A stretch of DNA of 64,000 bases from assembly GCF_041821065.1 (NCBI RefSeq), contig NZ_JBGUAX010000005.1, forward strand, positions 434,001 to 498,000, given 5' to 3'. Of this stretch, positions 43,710 to 52,521 are shown piece by piece. Within the stretch, counting starts at the first letter, position 1. Each line of letters starts with the position of its first letter. The notes under the pieces were generated by a model. It had not been told where the DNA came from and made no database searches. It saw only the letters and a list, made by a program, of their open reading frames with translations. Made by a program: the position numbers and the translations under genes. Source of the stretch: Egicoccus sp. AB-alg2 (lineage in GTDB: Bacteria > Actinomycetota > Nitriliruptoria > Nitriliruptorales > Nitriliruptoraceae).

Positions 43710-45701
43710 ATGTCGTTCCGATCGCTCAGCCGTGGCCTACGCACCCTCACCGGCGTGCTGGTGGTCGTGTTCGTACTGGGGGTGCTGGCGATCGCACCCG
43801 TGATCCCGATCATGGTGGCGGCCGCCGACACGGTCGACACCACGCGTGAGCAGTTGATCGACCGTCCGCCACTGCCCGAGGACCTGCCGGTCGCAGCGGA
43901 GATCTCCACGGTCCACGAGGCGTCGGGCGAGCCGATCGCCGAGCTGTCGGGCGTCGAGCGGCGCGAACCCGTCGACCTCGCCCAGGTCCCGCAGGTGCTC
44001 ATCGACGCGGTGCTGGCCATCGAGGACGACGAATTCTTCGAGCACAACGGCGTGAACCACCAGTCGGTGCTCCGGGCGGCCGCCCGCAACCTCGCGGCCG
44101 GCGGCATCGAGGAGGGCGCCTCCACGATCACCCAGCAGTACGTGAAGATGACGCTGCTCGGGCCCGAGCAGACCATGGACCGCAAGCTGCACGAGGTCGT
44201 GTGGGCGGTCGAACTCGAACAGCGGCTGGACAAGCACGACATCCTCGAGCGCTACCTCAACGCCGTCTACCTGGGCGACGGGGTGTACGGGGTCGGCACG
44301 GCCGCCCAGCACTACTTCAACAAGCCCGTCGGTGAGCTGACCCTGGCCGAGGCCGCCGCGCTCGCCGGTGCGATCCAGGCGCCGTCGACCACCAACCCGG
44401 TCGCCAACCCGGAGGCTGCCACCAGCCGGCGCGACCTCGTGCTGCGCCAGATGCGTGCCCAGGGCCGTATCGAGCCCGAGGAGGCCGAGGAGGCGATGGA
44501 CGAGGAACTCGTCCTCGACGTGCAGGAGGAGGAGGTCGCCGAACCGTTCTGGATCGACTACGTGAAGCGGCTGATCTACGACGAGGCGATGACGCTGCAA
44601 CCCGGCCTGCAGGAAGCGATCGGCGAGACCCGCCAGGAACGCGTGGACGCACTTTTCGAGGGGGGCCTGCGCATCCACACGACTCTGGACCCGGCGCTGC
44701 ACTCCCAGGCCAACGAGACGCTGGCGGCCTACCTCGACGACCCGGAGAACGACCCGCTCGGCTCGATCATCACCGTCGAGCACGACACCGGGGCGCTGCG
44801 GGCGCTGGCGCTCGGCCCGCGCCAGTTCGGTCCCTGCCCCGAGGACCTCGACGACGACGAGCCGTGCCTGACGACCCAGGTGAACCCGGCCATGCCGGAC
44901 GCCGGTGGCTCCGGGCGCCAGTCGGGATCGGCGTTCAAGCCGTTCGTCGCCGCCGCGGCGCTGGCGGACGGCTTCGACCGCGACGAGGAGTACGACTCGC
45001 CCTCGGGTGAGCCGATCGAGGAGTGTGGCGAGGTCGGCCAGGACTACGAGCCGCGCAACTTCGACGACGCGGACGCCGGCGAGATCGACCTGGTCGAGGC
45101 GATGCAACGCTCCAACAACGTCTACTTCGTCAAGCTCGCCCGCGACGTCGGCGTCGAGCGGGTCGTCGAGGTGGCCCGCGAACACGGGCTGGTGGCGTCC
45201 CCGAGCCTGGACGGCTTCGGGTCGCGCTCGTGCTCGATCGCGCTGGGGACGGCGGAGATCTTCCCGCTGGAGATGGCGGCCGGCTACGGGGTGTGGGCCA
45301 ACGAGGGCGTGTACTGCGCGCCCTACCTGATCGAGCGGGTCGAGGACCGCTTCGGCGAGGTGCTCTACGAGCACGAGGACCGCTGCGAGCGGGTCGTGGA
45401 CGAGGACGTGGCACAGGAGATGCGTTCGCTGCTGCAGGAGCCCGTCAGCTCCGACGGCACCGCCCCCGTGGTCGGTTCGCAGGTCGAGAACGCGCGTGGC
45501 AAGACCGGGACGACCCAGAACTTCGTCGACGCGTGGTTCGTCGGCTATGCCGGCCCCTACTCGACGGCGGCCTGGATCGGCTTCGAGCAGCCCACACCAC
45601 TGACCGACATCACCATCGGCGGCACCTACCACGACCGCGTCACCGGTGGGGCCGTGCCGGCCCCGATGTGGGCCGACTACATGGCGGCGATCCTGGATTG
45701 A
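43710..45701 (+). CDS. Class A penicillin-binding protein (PBP1-type)
   Basis: 663 residues. N-terminal membrane anchor (GVLVVVFVLGVLAIAPVIPI). Glycosyltransferase-51 domain with catalytic motifs AIEDDEFFEHNG and EEGASTITQQYVKM, and ERYLNAVYLGDGVYGVGTAA. Transpeptidase domain with SXXK in GRQSGSAFKP, SNN in MQRSNNVYF and KTGTT in ARGKTGTTQNF. It polymerises and cross-links peptidoglycan. The acidic linker regions are larger than usual. Confidence 0.95.
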   Translation: MSFRSLSRGLRTLTGVLVVVFVLGVLAIAPVIPIMVAAADTVDTTREQLIDRPPLPEDLPVAAEISTVHEASGEPIAELSGVERREPVDLAQVPQVLIDAVLAIEDDEFFEHNGVNHQSVLRAAARNLAAGGIEEGASTITQQYVKMTLLGPEQTMDRKLHEVVWAVELEQRLDKHDILERYLNAVYLGDGVYGVGTAAQHYFNKPVGELTLAEAAALAGAIQAPSTTNPVANPEAATSRRDLVLRQMRAQGRIEPEEAEEAMDEELVLDVQEEEVAEPFWIDYVKRLIYDEAMTLQPGLQEAIGETRQERVDALFEGGLRIHTTLDPALHSQANETLAAYLDDPENDPLGSIITVEHDTGALRALALGPRQFGPCPEDLDDDEPCLTTQVNPAMPDAGGSGRQSGSAFKPFVAAAALADGFDRDEEYDSPSGEPIEECGEVGQDYEPRNFDDADAGEIDLVEAMQRSNNVYFVKLARDVGVERVVEVAREHGLVASPSLDGFGSRSCSIALGTAEIFPLEMAAGYGVWANEGVYCAPYLIERVEDRFGEVLYEHEDRCERVVDEDVAQEMRSLLQEPVSSDGTAPVVGSQVENARGKTGTTQNFVDAWFVGYAGPYSTAAWIGFEQPTPLTDITIGGTYHDRVTGGAVPAPMWADYMAAILD

Positions 45702-45759
45702 CCTCCCGGCCTCCACGGGCGGTCGGAACCCGCAGGGTTACCATCCCGCCGCGAGACGG

Positions 45760-45836
45760 GCGCCCGTAGCTCAGCTGGATAGAGCACCGGACTTCTAATC
45801 CGATGGTCGCAGGTTCGAGTCCTGCCGGGCGCGCCA
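45760..45836 (+). tRNA. tRNA-Arg (TCT anticodon)
   Basis: Cloverleaf folds: 7-bp acceptor GCGCCCG/CGGGCGC, D-stem GCTC/GAGC, anticodon loop CTTCTAA (TCT), T-loop TTCGAGT. The 3' CCA is encoded (45834-45836). The outermost anticodon-stem pair is C-A, not Watson-Crick. Confidence 0.95.
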
Positions 45837-45989
45837 GGGCAGCCGCGATCCGTGCACCCCACCCCGCAGTGCCTGCGCGGCAGGATGCACGTTTCGTGTG
45901 AGACGCCTGTCCGGGCGTCGGCATCGCGGACGCGACGACGCCCGGTCGCGCGACCACGCTGTGCGAGCCTCGTGTCGACGGGAGCCAGC

Positions 45990-47234
45990 GTGGCGCACGA
46001 CTTCTCGGACAACGGCGGCCGCATGCGCGCTTTCGCGGCCGAACTCGCCCTGCGCAGCGCCGTGGGCCTCGTGGTCGGCACGGCCGCCGGCACGGCCATC
46101 TGGTTCGGGGACCGTCTGCTCGGCCTGCTCGTGCCGCTGTCGCCGCAGACGGCCCAGGCCCTGCTGGGTGCCTTCGTCGGCGGCGTGCTCACGATCGCCG
46201 TGTTCGCGCTCTGGATGCGCACCGTCGTGGTCGGGCTCGCGTCCGGCCAGGTGTCGTCGCGGGTGCTGGCGGCCTACCTCGACGACCGCTTCCAGCGCCA
46301 GATCATCGGCGCGATGGTGGCGGCCTTCGCCTACCTCGTCACGGCGACCGTCCTACTGCCGGACGAGGGCGACGGCGTGCCGTTGGTGACGTCGGTGGTC
46401 AGCGTCGCGGTGGTGGTGGCGGCCCTGATCGGGGTGCTGCTGGCGATGCGCAACGCCGTCACGAGCCTGTCCATGCCCAGCGTGATCCGCACGCTCACCG
46501 ACCAGGTGCTGAACCTGCTCGAGCGGGACCCGCGGCCGAACGACGCGCCACCGTCGCAGATCCCGGCACCTGCCAGTGAGGATGCCGTCATCCGCAGCCG
46601 CAGCCTCGGCTGGGTGCAGGACATCGACCACGAGGCCGTCATGGAGGCGCTGCCCGACGGCGTGACGCTGGTCGTCGAGGCCGACGTCGGCGAGTTCATC
46701 GCCATCGGTGAGCGGGTCGCGTACGTCGACCGGGACGTGGAGCCGGTCGTACTCGACGACCTGCGGGCGGCGTTCACGCTGGCGCGAACACGCTCCACCG
46801 ACTGTGACCTCGCCTATGCCATCCAGCAGCTCGTGGACGTGGCGGCGCACGCGATGGCGCCACACTCCGCCGACACCTCCACGGCCCACGAGGCGCTGGT
46901 CCACCTCCGGGCCGTCCTGCACACGCTGATCCGGCGCGGGACCGCCTCCGGCTGCCGGCACGGGGAGCGCGACCAGCGCATCGTCTCCGTCGCGGCCTGG
47001 AGCGTCGCCGACCACCTCGACGCGGTGTTCGGGCGGCTGCGGCTGCGCTCGACGGCGGACCCGGCGGCCGGCAGCGCCCTGCTGCGCACCTTCGAGGGAC
47101 TGGAGGTGACGGCCCGCGAGGTCGGCGACGAGACCAGCGTCGAGGTCCTGCACCGCCACCGGAGCCAGGTCGAGCCGGCGGCCGGTGGCTCCCCGTCCCC
47201 GACGTTCCCGGCGGTGTCCCACGCCACCTCGTAG
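45990..47234 (+). CDS. DUF2254 membrane protein
   Basis: 414 residues from GTG 45990 with GGAG 5 nt upstream. Three to four membrane segments in the first ~190 residues (ALLGAFVGGVLTIAVFALWM, IIGAMVAAFAYLVTATVLLP, VSVAVVVAALIGVLLAM). The stretch SSRVLAAYLDDRFQRQIIGA and RSLGWVQDIDHEAVMEAL are typical of DUF2254. The soluble C-terminal part has FIAIGERVAYVD. Function of the family is unknown. Confidence 0.85.
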   Translation: MAHDFSDNGGRMRAFAAELALRSAVGLVVGTAAGTAIWFGDRLLGLLVPLSPQTAQALLGAFVGGVLTIAVFALWMRTVVVGLASGQVSSRVLAAYLDDRFQRQIIGAMVAAFAYLVTATVLLPDEGDGVPLVTSVVSVAVVVAALIGVLLAMRNAVTSLSMPSVIRTLTDQVLNLLERDPRPNDAPPSQIPAPASEDAVIRSRSLGWVQDIDHEAVMEALPDGVTLVVEADVGEFIAIGERVAYVDRDVEPVVLDDLRAAFTLARTRSTDCDLAYAIQQLVDVAAHAMAPHSADTSTAHEALVHLRAVLHTLIRRGTASGCRHGERDQRIVSVAAWSVADHLDAVFGRLRLRSTADPAAGSALLRTFEGLEVTAREVGDETSVEVLHRHRSQVEPAAGGSPSPTFPAVSHATS

Positions 47235-47266
47235 GGTGCTGGCTCGACCGACGCAGCGAGGACGAG

Positions 47267-47443
47267 ATGTCCGATCAACCGCTTGGCGACGACCCGCGCA
47301 GCAACGAACCCCACCACCCGGACGAGCAGGCCGTGCTCCGCGAGCGCGCCGAGGGTGCCAGCGAGGACAACGTCACCGGGTCGGACAACTTCCGCGAGGA
47401 CGAGACGGCTCCCGGTGTCGACCCCGACGAGGGCGAGGCCTGA
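47267..47443 (+). CDS. Small acidic protein, 58 residues
   Basis: ATG at 47267 preceded by GAGG; MSDQPLGDDPRSNEPHHPDE, then Glu/Asp/Asn/Thr-rich to the stop, no hydrophobic segment, likely disordered. Unrecognised. Supported by start context and biased codon positions rather than by homology. Confidence 0.55.
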   Translation: MSDQPLGDDPRSNEPHHPDEQAVLRERAEGASEDNVTGSDNFREDETAPGVDPDEGEA

Positions 47444-47519
47444 CCCGCCCCCTCCCCCTTCGATCCGGCCGGGCCGGATCGGGCGCGTCTAGCCTGAGCC
47501 TCGGGACCTGGGGAGGCGC

Positions 47520-48686
47520 GTGGCGGCAGTGAACGAGGGCGGACCCGACGCCGACGAGCGCTACCGGCGTGCGGTCGCGCACGCCGTGCTGCGCGGGCTC
47601 GTCCACGACCTGAGCCAGCCGCTGGCCACGGTCACGATGGCCGCGGCGGCCCTGCGGTCGGCCACCGACGACGAGGAACGCGCGTCGCTGGTCGACATCG
47701 TCGAGCGCGAGGCGATGCGTGCCGGTGCGCTGGCCGCGGACGCGTCCGCACGGTTCGCCGGTCCCTTCGGCGAGTCGCCGACGGTGTCTGTCGGCCACCT
47801 CGTGACGGCGCTCCGCGAGCGCGTGGTTGGCGTGGGCGGCGCGGGCGGCGTGGGCGGCATGGGCGGCGTGGGCGGCGCGGGCGGCGCGGGCGGCGCCGGC
47901 GACGCGGAGGTCGAGCTGGAGGTGCTCGCCGATCTCGAACGCCTGTTGCAGGTGGACGCGGCGTTGCTGACGGCCGCGCTCGCGGCCCTGTTCGCCGATG
48001 CCGCGACCGCACCCGGGCGGCGACGTCCCGTCCGCGTCCGCGTCGAGGTGGTGGACGGTGACCTGACCGTGACGATCGCCGACGACGGCGAGCCCCTGCC
48101 CGAGTCCGTCGCAGCGCGTCCCTTCCCGGCCTACCTCCCGGACGCACCCGTGGCCCGGGGCGTCGGTTTGGCGGTCGCCACCGCCCGGTCGATCGTCGCG
48201 GCCCACGGCGGACGCATCGGCGTCGGAGCGGCCGAGGGCGGTGGGACGCTCGTGATCGTCACGATCCCGGGGGTCGTCGGCCCGGTCGCCCAACCTCGAG
48301 CGGCGGCCGACACCCCGGCACTACCGATGACGTCGCGTCGCGCCCTGGTGGTCGACGACGAGGAACCGACGCGCACGTTGCTGACGATGGTGCTGGAGCG
48401 TTCGGGGTGGGAGGTCGTCTCCGCCGCCGACGCCGCCGACGCCGAAGCGGCGGTCGCCGAACGTTCCGTCGACCTCGTCCTGCTCGACCTGCACCTCGGG
48501 ACCGACTCGGGCACCGACGTCGCCGCGCGCCTCGAGCAGCGTCATCCGGGGGTCGCACGTCGGATCGTGTACCTCACCGGTGACCCGCCGCGCTCGGGCG
48601 AGCTCGACGGGTGCCCCGCGCTGGGCAAGCCGTTCTCCCTCGACGAGCTGCAGGGCGTGATCGACCGGCTGACCGACGGCGGCTGA
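47520..48686 (+). CDS. Hybrid histidine kinase with receiver domain
   Basis: 388 residues, GTG start after GGGAGG. A short HisKA with phospho-His in LRGLVHDLSQPLATVTMAAA, a Gly-rich linker (about 105-125), HATPase (VTIADDGEPLPE, VARGVGLAVATARSIVAAHG, GGGTLVIVTIPG) and a C-terminal receiver with VVDDEE, phospho-Asp in VLLDLHLGTDSG and Lys in GKPFS. The HATPase N-box is weak, so kinase activity is uncertain. No sensor domain is visible. It stands alone between DUF2254 and the tRNA genes. Confidence 0.82.
   Translation: MAAVNEGGPDADERYRRAVAHAVLRGLVHDLSQPLATVTMAAAALRSATDDEERASLVDIVEREAMRAGALAADASARFAGPFGESPTVSVGHLVTALRERVVGVGGAGGVGGMGGVGGAGGAGGAGDAEVELEVLADLERLLQVDAALLTAALAALFADAATAPGRRRPVRVRVEVVDGDLTVTIADDGEPLPESVAARPFPAYLPDAPVARGVGLAVATARSIVAAHGGRIGVGAAEGGGTLVIVTIPGVVGPVAQPRAAADTPALPMTSRRALVVDDEEPTRTLLTMVLERSGWEVVSAADAADAEAAVAERSVDLVLLDLHLGTDSGTDVAARLEQRHPGVARRIVYLTGDPPRSGELDGCPALGKPFSLDELQGVIDRLTDGG
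47827..47899 (+). repeat. 9-bp tandem repeat encoding a Gly-rich linker
   Basis: About seven to eight imperfect copies of a GCGGGCGGC/GTGGGCGGC nonamer inside the hybrid kinase gene, giving a run of Gly-Gly-x triplets where x is Ala, Val or Met. Copy-number change keeps frame and would only alter linker length. Confidence 0.7.
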
Positions 48687-48785
48687 CGGCGACGTGGCCG
48701 TGGCGCACGCGCCGGTGCGCGCTTTGACCGGCTCCCGCCCCTGGCATACCCTCCGCGATCGTGCCGGGCGACCGGTACGCCCTAT

Positions 48786-48861
48786 GGTGGGTGTAGCTCA
48801 GCTTGGTTAGAGCGCTTGGTTGTGATCCAAGAGGCCGGGGGTTCAAGTCCCCTCATCCACC
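48786..48861 (+). tRNA. tRNA-His (GTG anticodon)
   Basis: Acceptor GTGGGTG pairs with CATCCAC (G-T and C-G end pairs), anticodon loop TTGTGAT gives GTG, T-loop TTCAAGT, and the extra 5' G(-1)-C73 pair characteristic of tRNA-His is present. CCA is not encoded. Confidence 0.95.
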
Positions 48862-48909
48862 CTGGCATCGCGGTTTCCCGGATGGTGTACCGTTCCGGCC
48901 CGCGATCAC

Positions 48910-48982
48910 GCGCCGCTAGCTCAATTGGCAGAGCATCCGGCTCTTAACCGGCAGGTTCGGGGTTCGAGTCCCTGGCGGCGCA
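48910..48982 (+). tRNA. tRNA-Lys (CTT anticodon); likely island attachment site
   Basis: Acceptor GCGCCGC/GCGGCGC, anticodon loop CTCTTAA (CTT), T-loop TTCGAGT. CCA not encoded. A tyrosine recombinase starts 167 nt downstream in the same direction, so the tRNA 3' end is the probable att core. I did not find a second copy of its 3' end in this window, so the right boundary may be beyond 64,000. Confidence 0.95.
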
Positions 48983-48987
48983 CCCAC

Positions 48988-49022
48988 GAGAACCGGCCCC
49001 TACGGGTCGGTTCTCGGCTTTT
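48988..49022 (+). terminator. Rho-independent terminator after tRNA-Lys
   Basis: 12-bp stem GAGAACCGGCCC / GGGTCGGTTCTC (one G-T) with a 4-nt loop (48988-49015), followed by GGCTTTT. Confidence 0.8.
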
Positions 49023-49066
49023 CGCGGGTAGTCGCCGATCGGCACTCGCCCCGGTTTTCCCCAGGC

Positions 49067-49087
49067 TGCGCCCTAACTGCGCCCTAA
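49067..49087. repeat. Tandem direct repeat TGCGCCCTAA before the integrase
   Basis: TGCGCCCTAA occurs at 49067-49076 and 49078-49087, an 11-bp period, between the tRNA-Lys terminator and the integrase gene. Candidate arm-type or regulator binding site; inference from position. Confidence 0.45.
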
Positions 49088-49148
49088 GTCCCCGTGCTGC
49101 CTGCTTACCGTCTCGACGCACAAGCGAGCGGGTTGGGAGGAGGGCGCC

Positions 49149-50300
49149 GTGGCGACCAACAGACGACGACAGCGGGCTCGTCGGGGCAGCGGCAGCATCA
49201 CGCCGCGCGGGCAGCGCTTCTTCGCCCGCGTCGACCTCGGCCTCGATGCCGACGGCAAGCGGATCCGACGCAACCGGTCGTTCGATACCCGGCGCGAGGC
49301 GCAGGCATGGATCGACCAGCAGCGCTCCCACTCCGAGGAGCTGATCCTTCCAGTCGCCGACCAGCGACTCGATGAGTACCTGCGCTGGTGGCTCGAGCAT
49401 GAGGCACCGAAGGGCAAGCCGGGCCGCGCCCCCCTCGCCGCGACCACGTTGCAGGGCTACCGGATCAACATCGAGCGGCACCTGATCCCGGCGCTCGGCC
49501 AGAAGCGGGTCGGACAACTGACCGTCAGCGACCTCGACGCCTTCGCCAACCGCAAGCTCGCCGAGGGCTACACCCCCTCGACGGTCAACCGCATACGCGA
49601 GACGCTCCGTTCGGCGCTCTCGACAGCGGTGCGGCAGGACCGACTCATCCGGAACGTCGCGCGCTACGGCGGCGGCGTCGGCGCCGCCCCTCCCCCGGTC
49701 GACCGGTTCTCCGACGCGGAGCTCGGCGCGATCCTCGCCGCCGCGCGCGACGAGCACTACTACCCCATCATCCTGCTGCTCGCCCGGACAGGCCTGCGGA
49801 TAGGTGAGGCCTGCGGACTGCGGTGGCGCGACATGGCGCTCAGGACGGCCCCGCCGCGGCTGACGGTGGTGTGGCAGCTGGACAAGTGGGGCCAGATCGT
49901 CGACCCGAAGTCGCCGACTTCACGACGGACGATCCCGCTCCGTGAGGAGGTCGTGAGCGAGGTCGTGAGGTGGCGAGATCTCCAAGAAGTGTGGGCGGAC
50001 CGGCTGGGCGAGCACTTCGTGAACGAGCACGGGCTGGTGTTCACGACCAAGACTGGCAGGCCGATCTCGAAGCGCAACATCGCGCGATCGTTCGAGCGCG
50101 CCTGCAAGGCTGCCGGCGTCGAGCACGGCACCCTCAAGACCCTGCGGTCCACCGTTGCGACCCAGCTCGCCGAGGGCGGCCTGCACCCGCGCAAGGCGCA
50201 GACCTTCCTCGGCCACGCCCACATGAGCACCACGATGAAGTACTACACCGCCGTCAGCGACGTCGACGATGCCGCCGCCCTCCTTCCAGACCTGCCCTGA
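49149..50300 (+). CDS. Tyrosine recombinase / integrase
   Basis: 383 residues, GTG start with GGAGGAGGG just upstream. N-terminal AP2-like/arm-binding region (GSGSITPRGQRFFARVDLGL), SAM-like core-binding domain (RLDEYLRWWLEHEAPKG ... LTVSDLDAFANRKLAEG) and catalytic domain: Arg in LARTGLRIGEACGLRWRD, second Arg in LKTLRSTVATQLAEGG (Lys in place of the usual box-II His), LGHAHMSTTMKYYTAV with His and catalytic Tyr. Same orientation as tRNA-Lys 167 nt upstream. Integrates the island. Confidence 0.93.
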   Translation: MATNRRRQRARRGSGSITPRGQRFFARVDLGLDADGKRIRRNRSFDTRREAQAWIDQQRSHSEELILPVADQRLDEYLRWWLEHEAPKGKPGRAPLAATTLQGYRINIERHLIPALGQKRVGQLTVSDLDAFANRKLAEGYTPSTVNRIRETLRSALSTAVRQDRLIRNVARYGGGVGAAPPPVDRFSDAELGAILAAARDEHYYPIILLLARTGLRIGEACGLRWRDMALRTAPPRLTVVWQLDKWGQIVDPKSPTSRRTIPLREEVVSEVVRWRDLQEVWADRLGEHFVNEHGLVFTTKTGRPISKRNIARSFERACKAAGVEHGTLKTLRSTVATQLAEGGLHPRKAQTFLGHAHMSTTMKYYTAVSDVDDAAALLPDLP

Positions 50301-50708
50301 GCTGCTACCTCGAATCGAAACCGAGGTTCACCGACCTCCACTCAACTCCGAACCCGACGGCGACGACCACCGGTCACTGCCTCGACGTCCACATCAGACG
50401 AACTCCGTCGCAAGGGTTTGAGTAGGAACGGCGTGACCGTGCGCCGCCGGCGAGTAGTGACCGGAGGCCGCCGGCAGCACGTGGCCGGGGGCGCAGAACG
50501 TGCGTTTCGAGCCTCGACCTCCACCGGAGCGAGATCACTGCCACTCGTCATGCTTCAGAAATCGCTTGCTGCTTGCTCGAACGCCGAGGCGAAGGCACGT
50601 CTCCCTGCCAGTGGTTGCGACGGAACCGACGCGTCATCGCGGAAGCGAAGGTCGCCCCCTGCTTCCCGTGGGCGGTGACGCCGGCTCGTGCCCCGGCAGC
50701 TCAGCTCA
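50301..50708. other. Intergenic stretch within the island
   Basis: 408 bases after the integrase. Frames exist on both strands but none has a good SD, protein-like composition or recognisable family. Nothing else clear is seen. Confidence 0.5.
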
Positions 50709-51134
50709 CTAGCTCGTCCGGCGAGTACGGGCGACGCCGGCTTGCTTGAGGACGGCTGCGGGCACACCGGCCTCGCGTAGCGCGGTGTAGGAGATGCCCT
50801 TGCGTTCGGCGTAGGGCTTGACCGCTGCTACGAAGTCCTGCTCGAGCGCTTCGAGGTCGGCCGACTCGTTTTCGGACGCGAGCCGCTCCTCGATGTCGAG
50901 CCGCTTCTGGATCAGGTCGAGTCGCTTGGCAGGGTCGGGTTCCGCGTCGATCTGAGCCTGGATCTCGCTAGGCCCCTGGGCCGGCTTACGTCCACGGGGC
51001 CTACGGGCTTCAGCCTCAAGGGCGGCGAGATAGTCACGAACCGCCTTTCCCTGGCGACGCCCCTCAGCTAGTGCCTGCTTGTGCTCGTCCGACATCTTCC
51101 TTGTGGCCTTCTTGGCCGTCTTCTTCGCGGGCAC
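50709..51134 (-). CDS. Hypothetical charged helical protein with Lys/Ala N-terminus
   Basis: 141 residues from GTG 51134 (AGGAG 6 nt upstream). N-terminus PAKKTAKKATRKMSDEHKQA resembles the histone-like tails of actinobacterial DNA-binding proteins; the rest is helical and charged (LAEGRRQGKAVRDYLAALEA, RPRGRKPAQGPSEIQAQI, ERLASENESADLEALEQDFV) and ends with RKGISYTALREAGVPAAVLK, an HTH-like segment. DNA binding is plausible but unproven. First gene of the minus-strand cargo. Confidence 0.65.
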   Translation of the reverse strand: MPAKKTAKKATRKMSDEHKQALAEGRRQGKAVRDYLAALEAEARRPRGRKPAQGPSEIQAQIDAEPDPAKRLDLIQKRLDIEERLASENESADLEALEQDFVAAVKPYAERKGISYTALREAGVPAAVLKQAGVARTRRTS

Positions 51135-51281
51135 GGTCGCTCCTATGGGGGTCAAAGACCGGATTGTTCGTGGCGCACGATACCGCAGCCTCCCGTCGAC
51201 GACGGCAGGAGAACAGGCGATTTCCTCTGACGGCCGCTGCTCTTGCGGTCTCGATGGAGATTGCGGCAGAGCTATCGCCGC

Positions 51282-51608
51282 TCAACTCATTCTGCGTCGG
51301 ACCGCACCAGTCGCGAAAACCTCGGTGGGCAACTCCTGCTCCGGGCACGCCTGGCACAAAGCGGACAGCCTGAGCCGAGAGCAGCCCTCCCGGCGACTGG
51401 CGGCGCTCAGATACATCACCGTGACTTCGGGCGCGTCGATTTCGACGCCTACCCGCACATAGTTGAACTCGCACCCGTTGCAGCTGCCCGGCGAACGGCG
51501 CCATCGCCGTGATTGTGTGTCCGTGGCTCGGTGACGTTCAACGCGAATAACGGACTCGGGTCTTCGCCAAGCTCGATAGACACCGTGGAGTGAACGAAAG
51601 CAGCCCAC
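51282..51608 (-). CDS. Possible cysteine-rich small ORF
   Basis: About 108 residues, GTG start with AAGGTG close upstream. Contains CNGC and CQAC pairs (SPGSCNGCEFNYVRVGVEID and LSALCQACPEQ), which could hold a metal. Codon third positions are GC-biased, but no family is recognised and other frames are also open, so it may be chance. The rest of the 51135-51701 interval shows no clear gene. Confidence 0.25.
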   Translation of the reverse strand: MGCFRSLHGVYRAWRRPESVIRVERHRATDTQSRRWRRSPGSCNGCEFNYVRVGVEIDAPEVTVMYLSAASRREGCSRLRLSALCQACPEQELPTEVFATGAVRRRMS

Positions 51609-51701
51609 CGCACCTTGAATCGCGGTGGGCGTGCTAACGGTGAGGCGCGAGTCAGCGCGCGTCAGCCGAGGGCGCGACGGACGCGGTGGGCCTCTATGGG
51701 G

Positions 51702-52253
51702 TCAGTCCTTGGTCAAGACGTCTCGGAGCCGAGTGATGTTGCGCGCCAACGGATCGACGGCGTCGAGGTAGAGGTCGGCGTCGCGAGGTGTCTTCCACCG
51801 CTCACGGGCACCGGCGACCAGCGACCACTCGAGCTCGTGCCACCCAGGGATCTCTCGGCGGCGCCCTTCCACGCGAGCGCGATGCACGTCCACGTCGCTG
51901 CAGTCGGTGGCAACGACGAGCAACCTCGCATCCGTGTCAGCCGCCACCTGAGCGACCATGTCGATCTCCGCTGCCCCTGCTACGCCGTCGAGCACGACTG
52001 ATCGTCTGTGCCGCAGTTGAGCGACGGCGAAGTTGCAGACGATGGCCCATCCCAGTTCCACGTACTGCTCACGCGATCCGTTCCGCAGGGCACGCTGGAT
52101 CGGTTCGAACCGCGTCAGTGAGGCCATTGCCCAGTCCCAGCCGAGCACCGCCGCGCCTAGGAGGTCGGCGGCCGCCTCCCCGAGGGTGGACTTGCCCGTC
52201 CCGGCAACGCCGGTGATCAGTACGAGGCGATGACCTTGCTCTTGGCCACCCAT
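51702..52253 (-). CDS. P-loop NTPase / small-molecule kinase-like protein
   Basis: 183 residues from ATG 52253 with GGAGGT 8 nt upstream. Walker A in VLITGVAGTGKSTLGEAAAD (G-x-x-G-x-G-K-S-T). The size, the W-D-W-A segment after the first strand, and LLVVATDCSDVDVHRARVEG then RWKTPRDADLYLDAVD-like tail resemble the AAA_33/gluconate-kinase type of nucleotide or sugar kinases. Substrate unknown. Island cargo. Confidence 0.7.
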   Translation of the reverse strand: MGGQEQGHRLVLITGVAGTGKSTLGEAAADLLGAAVLGWDWAMASLTRFEPIQRALRNGSREQYVELGWAIVCNFAVAQLRHRRSVVLDGVAGAAEIDMVAQVAADTDARLLVVATDCSDVDVHRARVEGRRREIPGWHELEWSLVAGARERWKTPRDADLYLDAVDPLARNITRLRDVLTKD

Positions 52254-52521
52254 CGTTACACCTCCGCGCCAGAGGTCGCCTACGTGCCACACGTTCGGTA
52301 TCGCCGACTCGTGGCCACGCTACTCGGAGTTCCCACCTACTGATCTCGCGGGGGGCCTTCTGAAACAGCCACATCGCCGTGCTTTCGCGCGAGTGGGCCG
52401 CTGTGACCTGCCGCCCGAAGCCGTACTCGGGCGGGGGACGGCTTGACGAGGTAGAAGCACGCCACTTGAGCCGGCAGCATTCTTCGCCCTTGCCCTGAGA
52501 CGGGAGACTCCGGAGGGAGGT

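Noticed and set aside
43737-45716. 659-codon minus-strand frame opposite the penicillin-binding protein
   Set aside because: Antisense shadow of a gene with intact glycosyltransferase and transpeptidase motifs.
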